NCBI GenBank assembly: GCA_948567375.1 | Contig: OX419762.1 | Coordinates: 8,376,001 to 8,440,000 of the forward strand | From: Lunularia cruciata | Taxonomy: Eukaryota; Streptophyta; Marchantiopsida; Lunulariales; Lunulariaceae | DNA: 64,000 bases | Reading direction: 5' to 3' | Shown: piece after piece, positions 1 to 12,289 of the stretch | Layout: each line of letters starts with the position of its first letter | Numbering within the stretch: position 1 is the stretch's first letter | Notes under the pieces: generated by a model | What the model saw: the letters and a program-made list of their open reading frames with translations, nothing else | The model's database searches: none | Told to the model about the DNA's origin: nothing | Position numbers and translations under genes: made by a program

Positions 1-1185
1 TGTGTAGGAGTAACTCTTGAGGAATCCTCTCCCTATGCCAAGAATGACTCTCTATGTGTCAATGGAACATCCTCTCTGCCACTACATGGGACACTACAAA
101 CAAAGGCTTGACCTCATGCTCCTTGGAATTTGTCTCCCTAGCTCCCGAAATCCTCCCTCCAAGTCCCTTGCTCTCTCCTTGCTCAAATACAAATGATGAA
201 GAAGCTCATCAATCCATACAAGAGAAGGAGTGAGTAAGGTGGAATGCTACTGCAAGGGTAATGTAAAAGAAATATCACCTCCTCTCTCTCTCTCTAAGTA
301 ACATCATCTACAAAGCAAATCCTCTTCTTGTGCTTGCAAAAAAATCCCCTAAAGCATATACATAGCTTGATAAAGGAAAAGGATACTTTCATTCATCAAA
401 CTCAAGAAAACATTCAAGTGATTCCAAGGCAATACTCCGAACATAATATCATTTATTCATACTATACATGGTACATGGAGAAAGATAAATAGTGTGTTTC
501 TAAGAAACACGCCTACTAATTGGCTCTCACTCACCCTCCTGATTCTTGTCCTTGGCTCTCTCATCATGAAGATATGTCCCCTCTTGGACTACAGTGTCAC
601 AGTATGCCTCTCCCTCATCTAAGAATCCACTCTCCACGAACACTTGAATGAAGGAAACTAACCCACATATGTAACCTTGTATCTCTGTCCATCTGGCCAA
701 TGAATCTGTTTTAGTAAGAATTCCATCTCTACACTAACTGCTTGGAGCATGAGTTCTGGCCAATCATAATCCTCCCCTGCTTGCTGCAAGTGTATCCCTA
801 ACCACTCTACCTTCCACTTCACCATAAGTGCAAGATACCGTGCACCACCTTTGGCTGGTATGTAAGGACGAGGAGAGAATCAATTTGAAAAATGGCCTAC
901 ATCCAAGGTTAATGCACTATTGTGGCAAGTACCTTCTTGTTGTGTGATTGCACCCAAGAAACCAATCTTGCACAAGAGAGTAAGGGACAAACCTCCTCCT
1001 TCCACTCCCAAGTAGTAATGCAAAAGCAACTCAAATCATCTCAAGAGTTAAAGTGAATGACCTACAACTCACTATATCAGCATGTGTAGTGGCATCCCAT
1101 GTCCTCACACACTCAATACATGAATGAATCTACATGCAAAACATAAGCAAAAGAAAATGAAACATGTTAATCATACCAAAAGTAA
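1..1185 (-). pseudogene. Decayed transposable-element ORF, unknown family (copy A)
   Basis: The minus strand reads in pieces as a protein with stretches such as GEDYDWPELMLQA, KQIHWPDGQRYKV and ESGFLDEGEA. The same stretches occur on the plus strand at about 25.4-26.6 kb, so the two loci form a long inverted repeat. Frameshifts and stops interrupt every frame (for example a TGA after the acidic AKDKNQEGE stretch), so this is a relic. The domain is not one I recognise. Its multicopy nature and its position beside PIF/Harbinger relics at both loci suggest an element-borne ORF. It runs off the left edge of the window. Confidence 0.5.
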
Positions 1186-2974
1186 ACAAACATGCTAAAC
1201 ACAACACTAAACAGATTTTGGCCTGGTTTTGTGAGGATTTTGCAAGAGTTTCATGAAACCTTACATCACAAGTTTGGGTTTTGCTAGTGTTTTGCTAAGG
1301 AGTCATGTTGGTAGGGTTGGGGGTTTCACATAAGGTATAGGGTTTTGCTAGGGTTTGCAAAAGTGTTGGGGTTTTACTAGGGTTGCATTGTGGGATTAAG
1401 GTTTTGCTAGGCATTTGTGCCACATTTAGGTTTTGCTAAAGTGGTGGCTTGATTTCAGGATATTTTTAGGATGTTGGCAAGGCTTTGCAAAAATTAGGAA
1501 GTTGAGTTTCCATGTTCTCCAGAAATCCAAGGTGTCGGCAAGGTGTTTGAAAAAATCAGGAAGGTATAGTCCATAGAATGAGTGTAGGAATAGAATGGAT
1601 CAGATTTTGATATGGTCTGGGGATATAGGATTCAAGCATGATCAAATTTGGATTTTTTTGTGAATTGAGTACTTACATGGGGGCATGGATAATGCAAGCC
1701 AAATGCAGCTTTCAATCCCATTGAATCCAATTCTTTGATAGACTCCACTGATCATTGAATTTGAGTTTGATTTAGCCAAGCACACTTGATGAAATTCATG
1801 TTATCAGCCATTGAACCAAGGTCACTGATCAGCCATCTACGCTCTTTGAAATCCTCCATGTTTGACATGTCCCATAGTTTTTGATAGATTGTTGCAATCT
1901 CCATTTGGTATTGAAAGAAAATGGGTTTCAAGTTGCTTCTCTCTTCTTAGGCTCACATATTTGAGTGAGTCTATATCCCTCTCATGTGATTTGTATCCCT
2001 CTCTTGTAGTGATGTCCTCCAAAACCTCCTTTCCCAAAAACCTTCCAAAACCTCTCTTTCATGAAAACTATCAAAACCTTTCTCCCTCCAAAAACTATTG
2101 AATGCTAAATCCCAACAAACCCTATCTCTGTTGTCTCTAAAACCTGTTCTTGCTCATCAAATGCACTTCTCTCTCTCTTTGCATTCCTTATTGTTCCCTA
2201 CAACCAAAAGACAAGACTAGAAGAAGAGGTCATAGTCCCTCCAAAAGCCTCTCTCCTCTCAATTCCTATCTTGTCCTCTACCCCTTGAAACCTTTTCTCT
2301 CTCCTCTTTAGCCTCTCAAATCACCTCTTCCACTCTATCTCCCAAAAGCATCTCTATTTTTTCTTGCTCTCTACAACCTTACCTTGTCGTTATAGGTTGG
2401 GAATTCAAATCCAGCACTTGTTACTTCAGAAATTTGAATTCTACCATATCATTATCGTCTCCTCTTGCTCTCTTTGACCTTTTTTTCCTCTTTTCAAAAA
2501 TCACCCTCATTATTAGCTTTAGTTTCTCATTATTGACTTTAGTTGATAAGCTCTAGATCTCCATTTCTAGGACAAAATGAAACAAGGAACACTCTTTAAA
2601 TCTTTGCAAAATCTTTGACATTAAAAATTGGAAATGACTGAATAGAAAGTCATTTTGACTATGATTGTTCACTCTTCACGCTTCACTTAATACAATGATG
2701 ATGCACTTCTACCCAATGATACATTTCCATCTCATGTAAACACCCTTTAACTTCTTCCATTTCCATGTTCAATACACTGTACCATGCTTCCATGGAGATA
2801 ATCCAATATTTTATTAACAGTATGTTACAAATTGCTATTGTTATCCAAGGTTCAAAGACCTAGAAGTCTGTTTTAAGCTAGACATGTATTCAATATAGCT
2901 TCTCTTCTCTCTTCTCTACTTTGGCTAGCCCAAACAAGGAACTCCAATATTACATCTACCTCTGTTACCTATTC
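1186..2974. other. Gene-poor stretch with GT-rich and CT-rich low-complexity DNA
   Basis: No coding sequence is supported here. Positions 1200-1560 carry irregular repeats of a gggttttgctaggg-like motif. Positions 2000-2500 are strongly pyrimidine-rich on the plus strand with many ctctct runs. The short ORFs of 60-80 codons resemble nothing I recognise and probably arise by chance. Confidence 0.5.
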
Positions 2975-4200
2975 TCTAGTTGATTCATTTCCTTCTTCCC
3001 ACATATCTCTTCTATCAATAAGAAAATTATGTAAAATGATACAAGGACTTATCCACCTTAGTAGATATCTACTTTCCTCAAGTTTACTTTTCAATTAGTT
3101 CTTGCAATGAATACCATATGCTCATTAAATTCCTATACAATGCTCATTGACTACCTTGGTATGTGCTAAACATTTATTGAAATCTACTCTATCTTGGGAG
3201 CACTGCACTTTAAAAAAAGGTACCAAGTGACATAGGGAGTATGACCCAAATCACCTAACAAGTATTGGTAATGTTGAGTGAGTTGTTGGCTCCTCAATGG
3301 TTCAAATCTCTCCACAAAGGAGATTTTTGAAGATAGGTCATATCATGACAAGAACAATGCACACAAATTAACTCATGAACATGACCTCAACCATACAAAA
3401 GTATCCAAAAGGTGAAATTAAAAATTAGTAGAAATTACAATAGCTATGATTTTTGAAACAAGAACTTGCCACCCAAGAATTTTATAGTCCATCTCATATC
3501 ATATCATCACATACCCCTTGTCCATTGATTGAATAATACCCTTCCTACTAAAGTAAGTTCTCCATATATATTTGGTTGTTGTGCTATGGGGAATTAAGTC
3601 CCCTGACTAGTCCCACGCACTTTGGAAATCCTTTCATAGAAAAAACTTTTGAAATTCTCTCTCTTCCCTCTATATCTGGCCATATCACCTCCTTAACCAT
3701 ATTGGATAAAATGGCAATGATTACTATCTCATTGAAATTTTCCATGGATCCTAAAATGATACCACAAATTCATTCCCCTTGCAATACATGTTCCATTCCC
3801 ATTTTTACCAAATCTATTGAGCGCTATTGCAAGTTGAATTAAATTCAGAATCCATTTCCTTCCCATCTCACACCCTTGAAACACATATGATCTTAGATGA
3901 GTTCCAACAACATATAAAATTAATATATATCCATCCTCATCAATTTTTTAAATTGCCATGGTTCTAGATTGATGAACACTTGTGAGACAAACTTCTTGCC
4001 CTATTCTTGTCCACAATGGGCCAACTATCTAACAAATACCTTGTAGAGTAAGCAAAGTCCTACCACCATAATAAGCATTTTCCAACACTTCTAATGGGAA
4101 CATCTAAGTCCCATTCTTGCTCATCTATATTCTTGAGCTCTTCCCATGATTCATCACTACCCATGTCTAACTCCATATCACACTCACTATAACAATATGG
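2975..4200 (-). pseudogene. PIF/Harbinger transposase relic (DDE_Tnp_4 type)
   Basis: Read on the minus strand in shifting frames, this encodes the landmarks of plant PIF/Harbinger transposases in order: a leader ending QFKKL-R-D near 4.0 kb, QLAIALNRFG near 3.83 kb, a GFPKCVGLV-G-like segment near 3.62 kb, CHDMTYLQKS near 3.35 kb, YLLGDLGHTPY near 3.27 kb, FNKCLAHTKVVNEH near 3.17 kb, and SPCIILHNFLID near 3.04 kb. In intact family members these segments include the DDE catalytic core. Many stops and frameshifts show that it is dead. A partial plus-strand relative sits at 24.7-25.4 kb. No terminal inverted repeats or 3-bp target duplications were identified. Confidence 0.72.
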
Positions 4201-4229
4201 AGTTTACAAATGAGTTAGTCAAGACTAAA

Positions 4230-4676
4230 AAAGTAGCAAAGAATTAGCCAAGAATTATTAGAATATTCTAGAAGCATCTAGGAAGCTATTTGGTACCTTC
4301 CAAGTATCAAGTAAAATCCATGCCAAGTGATGACTTCTAAAAGGAAGTTTCTCATGAAACTTTTTGGTTACTAAGCTTACATGCCAAGTAGGTGGCTTCT
4401 AGAAGGAAACTTCTTAGGAAGTTTCCCAACTAACTTAGCTTGCATGCCAAATAGGCAACTCCTAGAAGGAAGCTTCTTGAGAAGCTTCACTATTAACTTG
4501 ATTTGCACTCAAAGAAGATTGCTTTTAGAAAGCTTTTTCAGAGCCTTATATGTTCCCTATAAATACCAAGGCCCAAGCTCATACTAGGCATTCATAATTT
4601 TCCTCATTCAAGAGTCTTAATGTGATCTTTCACTTTGATATTCCATTCTTCTATTTCTCTCTTTTGTCTTTTATGT
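4230..4676 (+). repeat. LTR with heat-shock-element-like U3 and TATA box
   Basis: The sequence matches, on the opposite strand, the LTR at 63640-64000. The shared order is an AGAATATTCTAGAAGCATCT-like start, several tandem GAAGCTTC/TTCTAGAA boxes (4270-4530), the TATA box TATAAATA at 4558-4565, then a shared 60-nt stretch to about 4660. The boxes are alternating GAA/TTC triplets spaced by two bases, the form bound by plant heat-shock factors. A TGGTATCAAAG site follows at once (4677), as expected for the end of a 5' LTR. Exact LTR termini were not fixed. Confidence 0.68.
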
Positions 4677-4688
4677 TGGTATCAAAGA
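4677..4688 (+). promoter_or_regulatory. Primer-binding site, initiator-Met tRNA type
   Basis: TGGTATCAAAGA closely matches TGGTATCAGAGC, the usual plant retrotransposon primer site complementary to the 3' end of initiator methionine tRNA. It abuts the LTR that ends near 4676. The element it served is probably the decayed chromovirus that follows, although no matching 3' LTR was found beyond that element. Confidence 0.55.
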
Positions 4689-5640
4689 ATGAATGGGATG
4701 GATGGAATTAATGGACCACTTAACCAATTTTTGCCAAACCATTGGGATTTTTTTGCCATGTACTACCAAGCATCATTTCACATAGTTCATCATCTCACGC
4801 TATGGGCAAAATTTTCTAAATGCAATCACCTTCTCCAATGATCCTTTGGTATTTTTTATTGTAACTTATGGAGAGTGGTGTATCTGTTGCATCTACGTGT
4901 TAACTTAGATAAATTATGGGTAGTTTGCTAGAGTAGTATCCATTGTGACAATACTTCAAGTTATCATTCCCATGTAGCAACAAATCAATCACCTTACTCA
5001 ATTGTTGGAGGAATGAGATCATCAACAACAAGAGAATGTAGAGAAAGCACCATTTTGAGAAGGCAAAGATCAAATATGATTTCTAAAGCCCAAGGTATTT
5101 GAAGGAAAAAACCTCTTGGGTGTAGTGGAGAAATGTGTGTTTGATTGTGAATGTTAATTTTGAAGTTATAAATCTTCAAGATGAACGGAGATAGATTCTC
5201 TTGGCTTCAACCCAGTTGGATAGAGTTGCAAAACTATAGTGGTGATTTTGAGTGGAGAGAGCTGAGTGGTAATTTTTTATGCCAATATAGATATGGGAAG
5301 AATTCAAGAGCATAATAATTGGGTGATTCTAAGCTGTAAATGCCACACAAGCCGCATGAGATAGATTGGAAAAATTGAAGCAAATTGGTTCTATAAGAAG
5401 CTACGTCACTCAATTCCATAATAAGTTGCTTTTATTATTGACAAATTGGGCATCCCATTATTGAATGTTCACTCAAGAATGGATGACCCTAACAAATTGC
5501 CCAAATGGAGTTTGTGTAACATGATGATAAGTGAAAAAATAAATCCCTATAGGTGAAATTGAGCCACTACTAGGAACTTGATTAGTTCCAACTGGATTGA
5601 AGGCTTAACCTATGCAAGTTTGCTTCACTTGCAAGGTAGA
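4689..5640 (+). other. Probable decayed gag and leader of the chromovirus
   Basis: No continuous ORF survives. The position between the primer-binding site and the protease remnant, and short scraps such as WISWLQPSWIELQNYSG-like reading near 5.2 kb, fit a gag region that has lost its frame. This is an inference from position. Confidence 0.3.
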
Positions 5641-5930
5641 ATATCTAATCATAGTTGTAGAATTTGGGTTGATTCTTGAAGTTCAAAGAATTGCATGCCC
5701 ATACAATTAGCAAAAGAATTAAGTATTCCTATCAAACCAATAATTGGAAGTAGATTGATGATGGTAAATGGTAGAAAAGGTTTTGCATTCACTACTTCAC
5801 ATCTTGATATATTCAAGATTAGGAAAGAGTATTTGGAATATATGAGGTTTGTAGTGGCACCTCTACACTATGATGTTATTCTAGGTTTTCCTTTGCTTGA
5901 ATCTCTATGACAACCCAACAAGTATCATGT
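5641..5930 (+). pseudogene. Ty3/gypsy protease remnant
   Basis: An open stretch (5695-5910) reads QLAKELSIPIKPI, then a VNGRK segment, and ends VVAPLHYDVILGFPLLESL. This is the C-terminal half of a retroviral-type aspartic protease: LAKKLGIPVKPI-like, then the hydrophobic YDVILG-PWL motif. The catalytic D[ST]G would lie just upstream in the broken part (5600-5690). It belongs with the reverse transcriptase, RNase H and integrase remnants downstream. Confidence 0.65.
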
Positions 5931-7285
5931 TTACAATAATCAATAAGTTATGACTTTTTCCATAGAGATATCAGTCAAAAATGGTCAAACACAAAGCAAA
6001 GGTAACAATTAGTTCTTCTTGGTTGTGACTTTAGTCTCTTGGGTAGAAACCACACCAAAAAGAGAGTAACAAGTGCTCAATTTGTAATCTTGTCCAAAAA
6101 AATTAACAACATCCATAATCACAATTCATCAAATCATTTCTAAATTGATACTAATTGTGATGATTTAGTTCTCCCAAAGAAGGCTACTTCACTGTGAAGT
6201 GACCTCACCTTCGAATTATGTTCCACCCCTCCACTGAAGGCACAACTTCTTGAGTCAAAATTGCTTTGCATCAATCCAACATTGTGATCACAAATGCAAA
6301 ATAATACCAACACTATGATTCCTTGTAGATTTGTCAAGGCATTGCCACGACTGCACTCCACTCATGATTAACACAAAAATGGAATTAGAGTTGTAAAATC
6401 CAATATCTTATACACTCAAACTATAGTTCAAACTTCTCCAACTACTCACAAACACACATACAAGATTGATATACTCAAAATTAAGCTAAAATAACAAGCA
6501 TTGAGTTATAACACTTTGGTTTACTCAACTCAAAAATATGAACACTTCCTTTAAATAGGCAAATCACTTAATAGTTATCTAAACTGCCTAAACCACTTCA
6601 ACTTCTACTTACCAATCTTCAGAATCCAAAGTGTTATTCTAACACTTCATATCTATCTCTTTAGATCTGAATTAGTTACTCCTAATCCAATCCAACTTCT
6701 ATCTTTACTTCATTTTCTACACCCCATATTCCAACAAGGGCCTCTTGCACTTTGGATTCATCCACTATATCTATATCTTCATCTACTTCTCTCATATTTT
6801 TAGTTTGGGCTGAGACTAAAGGAAGTAAGTGTCTTATCTATCTTCTCCTTCTCTACCATAACTTCCTCAATTAACTCAAGTAACTCACCCAAAGTCCCTT
6901 GCATCCAATGTGTGACTACCTTGGATTGAGTCACCTTCAACCTAAGACTAAGTATCTTCTAAACCAAAGTAACTTCAATTTCAAGCTACTCAACTACTTC
7001 ATACATCTACTTTAGAAACTTCTAATGCTTGTAACTTTGGCTACAAACTTCCAAACTTTACAATTGATTGGCATAAAGACATATCCATCAAAATGTGGCG
7101 CATACAATTTGGACATGTGATCACCAAGATACAAGCCCCAAAGTAATACTCACCTCACAACTTCTATTCCAATGCAAAGTATCCTTAGCAGATCTAATTC
7201 AGCAGATCTAATCCCTTCTTTAGAACAATCTATTAGCTCAACAACCTTCATGCCTCAAGGTTCTATTTATTGGCTCTCACCAAAG
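5931..7285. other. Non-coding stretch between protease and RT remnants, probable insertion
   Basis: About 1.3 kb separates the protease end from the first RT motif, where only a few hundred bases are usual in this family. Nothing in it reads as pol. It may be a later insertion with unrecognised ends; no terminal repeats or target duplication were identified. Confidence 0.35.
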
Positions 7286-8500
7286 CGCTTCAAATAACAT
7301 TGATAGGGTTATTGGACAAGGATTTCATACAACATAGTACATCTCCTTAGGAAGCACCGGTACTATTTGTTCCAAATAAGGATGGAGTACTTCATTTTTG
7401 TATTGATTATTATAGCCTCAATAAAAAATTAATGAATAATTGATGACTTGTTAGATCAATTGAGTGGAACATAATACTTCTCCAAGTTGATCTCCAAAGC
7501 AGCTATTGGCAAATTTCATTGATGGAGAGGATGTGCAAAAGATTACCTTTTGCACAAGGTATGGGTATTTTGAATAGAGAGTTCTACCTTTTAGGCTCAC
7601 TAATACTCCAATAGTCTTCATGGATTAGACGCATTGGGTGTTGGATAAGCTATTGGATTGATACATGGTGAGGTGTTCTTGGATGATATTTTAATCTTTA
7701 GCAAGACAAGGGCTAAAAACACAAATCACATGCAAGAAGTCCTAAGATGACTACATCAATGGGAGTTTAACTATGAGAAGTCAAAGTGTGCCTTTTGGTA
7801 GAAGGAAGTTACCTTCTCAGGTCATAAGATTTCATCATAGGGGATCAAGATGGAAGAGGAGAAAATCAAGGGCATTACTAATTGGCTTACTCCATAGGAT
7901 ACCACAAAAGTGTGGGTATTTAATGTATTGGTAAGTTTATACCGATGATTCATCCACTACTATGCTCATGTGACCACACCATTGACCAATCTCTTGGAGA
8001 AGATCTCAAGCTTTTAGAGGACCACAAAGCACAAAGAAGCTTCAAAAAGCTAAAACATATGGTTTCTTCAAGACCCATTCTCCAACTATATGATCCTAAA
8101 CTATCTTGTGTGGTTGACTTTGATGCTTCTAACTTTGTTATTGGAGCTATGTTGCAACTAGAATTTCTAGATGGGTTACATCCCATTACCTTTATGTCTC
8201 ACCAACTGATTACCACATAAAGGAATTATTCTACTTGAGATCAAGAAGAACTAGCAATGATATATGCCACCAAGGTATGGAGACATTATCTCTTGGAGAA
8301 ACAAGTGATGATGCAAAATGATCACAAGCCCTTGTTGTAGATATTACATCTTGAGCACATGGATACATCATCAATGGGAGAAAAAATTACAATTATTTGA
8401 TATCAAACTTGAGTACAAACTTGGTAGGTTCATGTCATCCCCAATACCCTATAAAAATGACCTGATTTGGAGGCTCTTCCTCTCATCACAACGGCAATAA
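7286..8500 (+). pseudogene. Ty3/gypsy (chromovirus) reverse transcriptase and RNase H remnant
   Basis: In broken frames the strand reads GFI-STSP-APVLFVPNKDG and CIDYYSLNKK near 7.35-7.43 kb (RT motifs 1-2), a VFLDDILIFS-like block near 7.68 kb containing the YxDD-equivalent region, and GHKIS near 7.83 kb. The RNase H portion includes RPILQLYDPKLSCVVDFDASNFVIGAMLQ (8070-8160), with the DASN active-site segment, and a broken H-PL block near 8.3 kb. Multiple stops show no function. It continues into integrase. Confidence 0.75.
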
Positions 8501-9250
8501 TGATAGTGTCAATTGTCTCAAAAGTCCAAATTGAGCTTAAGACCGCTTTACAACAAGACCCTTTCTTTCACATGGAACAAGTAGATCTTGCAACATGTGA
8601 TGAGGAATACAACACCTTCTCCTTCAAGGAAGGCCTTCTATTTTGTGAAAATTGGATCTATATTCCAACCAAGGGTGATCTATGACTTGTTTGCCTTCAA
8701 GAAGCCAATGCCTTACCAATCATTGGTCATATGGTTGTGGACAAGACCTTGGGTACTCTAAAATGCCAATGATGGTAGCCCAACATAGCACAAGATGTTC
8801 AAGAGTTGTCTGATCTTGTAAGAGCTTCCAATGCAATAAGGCAAACAACTAGAAACCGAGTGGGCTTCTTCAACCACTTCCCATCTCATTTGCTTGATGG
8901 GAACATGTGAGCTTAGATCTCTTCACATCCTTGCCTAAGATAAAGCAAGGTCAAATAACAATTGTAGTGTTTGTGGGTAAACTTAGTAAACAAATTCATT
9001 TGGCACCAACCTTTGATATAGTAGATGCTCCTACATTGGCCCAAATCTACTTCAACAATGTCTTCAAGCATCATAGAATGCCTCATGTACTCATATCCAA
9101 TCGTGATCCTCAATTCACCAGAAAATTTTAGCAAACACTCTTCCAAATATTGGCACCAAGCTTGCTTTGTCCACTACTGTTGAGCTTGCCTACAATAATT
9201 CCAAACATGCAAGCAATGAATTCTTTCCCTTGTTCCTTCATTTTGGCCAA
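8501..9250 (+). pseudogene. Ty3/gypsy integrase remnant
   Basis: Open pieces include DLFTSLPK-KQGQITIVVFVGKLSKQIHLAPT (8907-9010) and FKHHRMPHVLISNRDPQFTRKF (9066-9131). These match the integrase core: the D-F-LP segment with the first catalytic Asp position, then the D-RD-QFTS-F segment with the second. The third acidic residue region (P-TDGQTE-N) is missing between 9131 and 9170, where the sequence jumps to ELAYNNSKHAS. It is dead by deletion and frameshift. Confidence 0.72.
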
Positions 9251-9859
9251 GACCTACTTGTTTTAGATTCTCTTCTTGCTCCTCCTACATCTCATGTCCC
9301 TCATATTTCCAAGTTCTTGACCACAATATCCCAGTCCCCACAACAAGCCAAATCTTATCTCCTTATTGCTCAAAATCATCAGAAACAATATGAAGACCAA
9401 CATCATTATGATCTCATCTTTCAACTCCATGATGAGGTCATGATTTCTTCTAGTAACCTATTCCTCCTACTTGATACCCAAGTCTATAAACTTATTCCTA
9501 ATTGGATAGATCCATTTGATGTCACTCAAATCATTTCTCTTGTTGATTATCGACTTGTCTTGCCTTGTCATATGAAAATCCACCTTGTCATTCATATTTA
9601 TAAGTTCAAACCATTTTTCTCTAATCCATATTCCTTTCCTTATTGTATCCAACCTCCTCCTCCTCCCATCCATATCAACAATCATGAGAAGTATGAAGTC
9701 AATCATATCCTTGCACAATACTACATTCAACATGGCCGCCAACAAAATATTGAGTATAAAGTCCTTTGGAAAGGGTATCCCTTTCATGATGTCACTTGGG
9801 AACTTCTTTCTCATTTCCAAAATGCACAAACAGCTATGGCTATTAGATCTCCACAATGA
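9167..9859 (+). pseudogene. Integrase C-terminus with chromodomain (chromovirus)
   Basis: This 230-codon open frame starts inside the integrase at ELAYNNSKHAS and ends with YEVNHILAQY near residue 175, then EYKVLWKGYPFHDVTWE near residues 198-214. The latter pair is a chromodomain: the VERIL-like strand and the Y-VKWKGY---TWE motif. A chromodomain on the integrase defines chromoviruses, which use it to target heterochromatin. The open frame is longer than expected by chance, but upstream pol is broken, so it is probably not expressed. Confidence 0.78.
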
Positions 9860-10080
9860 TTGTACATTATGAGTTACCTTTGTATCCATCTTGGCCATTG
9901 TACAATTGACTATTTTGTAACTTCTATGGACCTCTAGCTATTTAAGTCATGCATACAAATAGTTTTGTGTGTAGTCCAAGGTAAGGTGAATAAAGTGAAA
10001 CATTTATTGCTCTCCATTGCTACTTTAATTTTTGTTTGGAGTGTTCAATCTTTGTGTTTGATTAATCTTTGCATTAATGC
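9860..10080 (+). repeat. Possible 3' LTR start of the chromovirus
   Basis: The sequence after the chromodomain stop begins TGTACAATTGACTATTTTG at about 9898 and contains a TATTTAAG promoter-like box. The position fits a 3' LTR, but it does not match the LTR at 4230-4676. Either the 5' end belongs to another element or the LTR was replaced. Confidence 0.3.
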
Positions 10081-11050
10081 TTACTATGTACCTTTGCTTT
10101 TTGATCCTTGGTGCAAGTAGCAATTCCAAGAAGACAATACCTTCATAGGATTTAGTCAATGTTGTAGTATTGACCGGAATCATACTTTGAATATGTGAGG
10201 GTTTACACCTATAGTGAAGTTGGAACACGGGTGAAGTGTGTGCCTTTGAAGGAAAGGGTGGAAGTAGTCTTTGCATTGAGACTTGAGTACACCTTTGTAT
10301 CATTTTCACCTTTTGGATGGGTAGGATGTAAACCTTTGGAATAACTTTGTAGGAAATTAAGGCCTTATACTAATACCCTACTATCAAGCTCTGATTTACA
10401 TATTCTATATGATGGTGATTTCTTTGTGTTTTTTTCCATGCATCTTTTTGGCATCATTGTCTTCTTCTAAGAGTAGTATATGACCAAGAGGCTAAGCAAG
10501 CAACAATAAAGAACTGCATAATGATATTTTCCTTGAATCTATCCATTATTGAATCATATACTCATAGGAATGACTTATTTCTGACTAGAATGCTACAATT
10601 TAGTGTTTGTTAGTTTGTAACACAAGGAATAAAAAAATGCATGTCAAGAATAATGGATTCTTACTATATATGATTTGAGATCACCACATCAATTAGTAGA
10701 CTTATTTAGATGAAAATATTTTTTATTTATCTATTTATATATAGAGAGAGTAAAAAACCATTGTGTTAAGTATGGGACCTATATCATTTAAAATATGAAG
10801 TGATCAAGGAATAATGAAGAACTTGATTTGTTCTTTAGTAATAGTTTCATACCTTTAATCATAACTCAATCTTTAGAACTTATTTTTTGTGAACTAAGTT
10901 TAATAAGCTAAGAAAATAAAGTATGGCAGCTTTTGTCTAATGTTTAACTATTATATTGAGATTATTATTCAAAGAGTTTACTAGATGTTATATTGAGATA
11001 ACAAATGATGACAAAAAAGTGGTATAATGGCAAGAAATAGGTCATTCCCC
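10080..11050 (+). repeat. Copia-type LTR relative, inverted to 36130-36990
   Basis: Positions 10160-10470 match the reverse complement of 36680-36990 closely, sharing the CTTTGAATATGTGAGGGTTTA block, CACCTTTTGGATGGGTAGG, and CAAGCTCTGATTTACATATT. Homology continues through the AT-rich 3' portion to about 11.0 kb. The copy at 36-37 kb is the 3' LTR of a copia element, so this is a solo or truncated LTR of that family. Fragments of the AT-rich end recur near 48.1-48.3 kb and 53.1-53.5 kb. Confidence 0.6.
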
Positions 11051-11059
11051 TCAAGGGTA

Positions 11060-11650
11060 TGTGTCAAAATTGGCTAGATTTGGAAAGAAGTGTCACAATT
11101 GCTAGTTCATTTACTGTTATCGAGTTAGTAGATGCTAAGGAGTTAATAAAATCAGCTACATATAGAAAAAAAGGTAGAAATGCATGTCCTAACAATATTA
11201 AGAATATTCAAGAAGCATCTAGGAAGCTTCATGGTAAAATATCCTAGAAGCATCTAAGAAGCTTTGTAGTGAGAAGCTTTTAGTAACCTTTTAAGGATTG
11301 AGTAACTTGTATTCCAAGTTGATGACTAGCTTAGCTCTAAAGTTACTACTAGCAATAGTCTCTAATTTTTCTTCAAAATCTTCCTCACCTTCATCCTCTA
11401 ATTTTTTCTTTGGTTCAATTTCATTTTCTTAGGAGATTCCATCACCTTTACTTCTCTTGGCTTCTTGGCTGGACTTTCTTTGGCAAAGCTTCCACATGCT
11501 ACTTTCTCTTTGTGTCCACTTTAATTTGCAACAAAATTCTCACATGCAAAAATGTGGTATCTGTTTGTTGCATCTTTTCATGTGCTCTAAATCCCTTGTG
11601 TTGAAAAGAAATATGTACTCTAAATGAAGTGTCAGGGGATGTTGATCTTC
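11060..11650. repeat. Repeat shared with 45170-45660, with GAAGCTTC-type boxes
   Basis: The segment beginning GTTAGTAGATGCTAAGGAGTT at about 11127 matches 45180 onward, including two runs of AAGCATCTAGGAAGCTTC-like boxes (11210-11275) and the 3' end of the minus-strand unknown ORF (11320-11540). It is a truncated copy of the left part of the third S block. The boxes resemble those of the LTR at 4230 but are fewer. Confidence 0.5.
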
Positions 11651-12289
11651 TGCTCATCCATGAGCAAGTTTATGCTAATGTAAAAGTGAATCCCACATAA
11701 CGTTATGTTATGAGTGCTTGATTCTTAAAAAGTACTAATCACTTGGGTTGTATGCTTGGGGAAAATTCTAGCCCAACTAATCCTAGAGCTGGAGAACACA
11801 TACTCAAAGCAGACCTCTTCCCTATTCAAAAGATAGGTTATTCTTTGCAGTCAAAACAACTTCGTCAATGTTGCTACAATTGCTCTTTGTGACATGTCTT
11901 TGTAGTGTGCCACTCCCCACCTACTTGATGGATGCTTCTACCCTTTGAGAGAAGAAACAATTCAAACCTTACATAGCTTAGGTGAGCCGTCCTAAAATGT
12001 GAGTTAGATTTAATGCACTCCTTTGGTCTTGTGTCTTCTCTAGCACTTGCATCCAATGTGATCCAAGCCAAGACCAAGGATTGGCACAAAGGTTTTCTGG
12101 CACCAAAAATTTTATACTGAAAATCTTTTATGCCATCTACCTAGAGACATACTCCCAATTCCACAACAAAAATGTTAAATAATTTTTTTGCAAAATCTCT
12201 TTCCTCACCTTCATCTCCTACAATTTGATAGTGGATTCTTCAAGTTGAGTTGATTCCAAGCTTTCATTTGTACTACCCCTTTCACCATA
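11651..12289. other. Unassigned intergenic sequence
   Basis: No coding, RNA or repeat assignment could be supported. Small ORFs on both strands look like chance. Confidence 0.4.
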
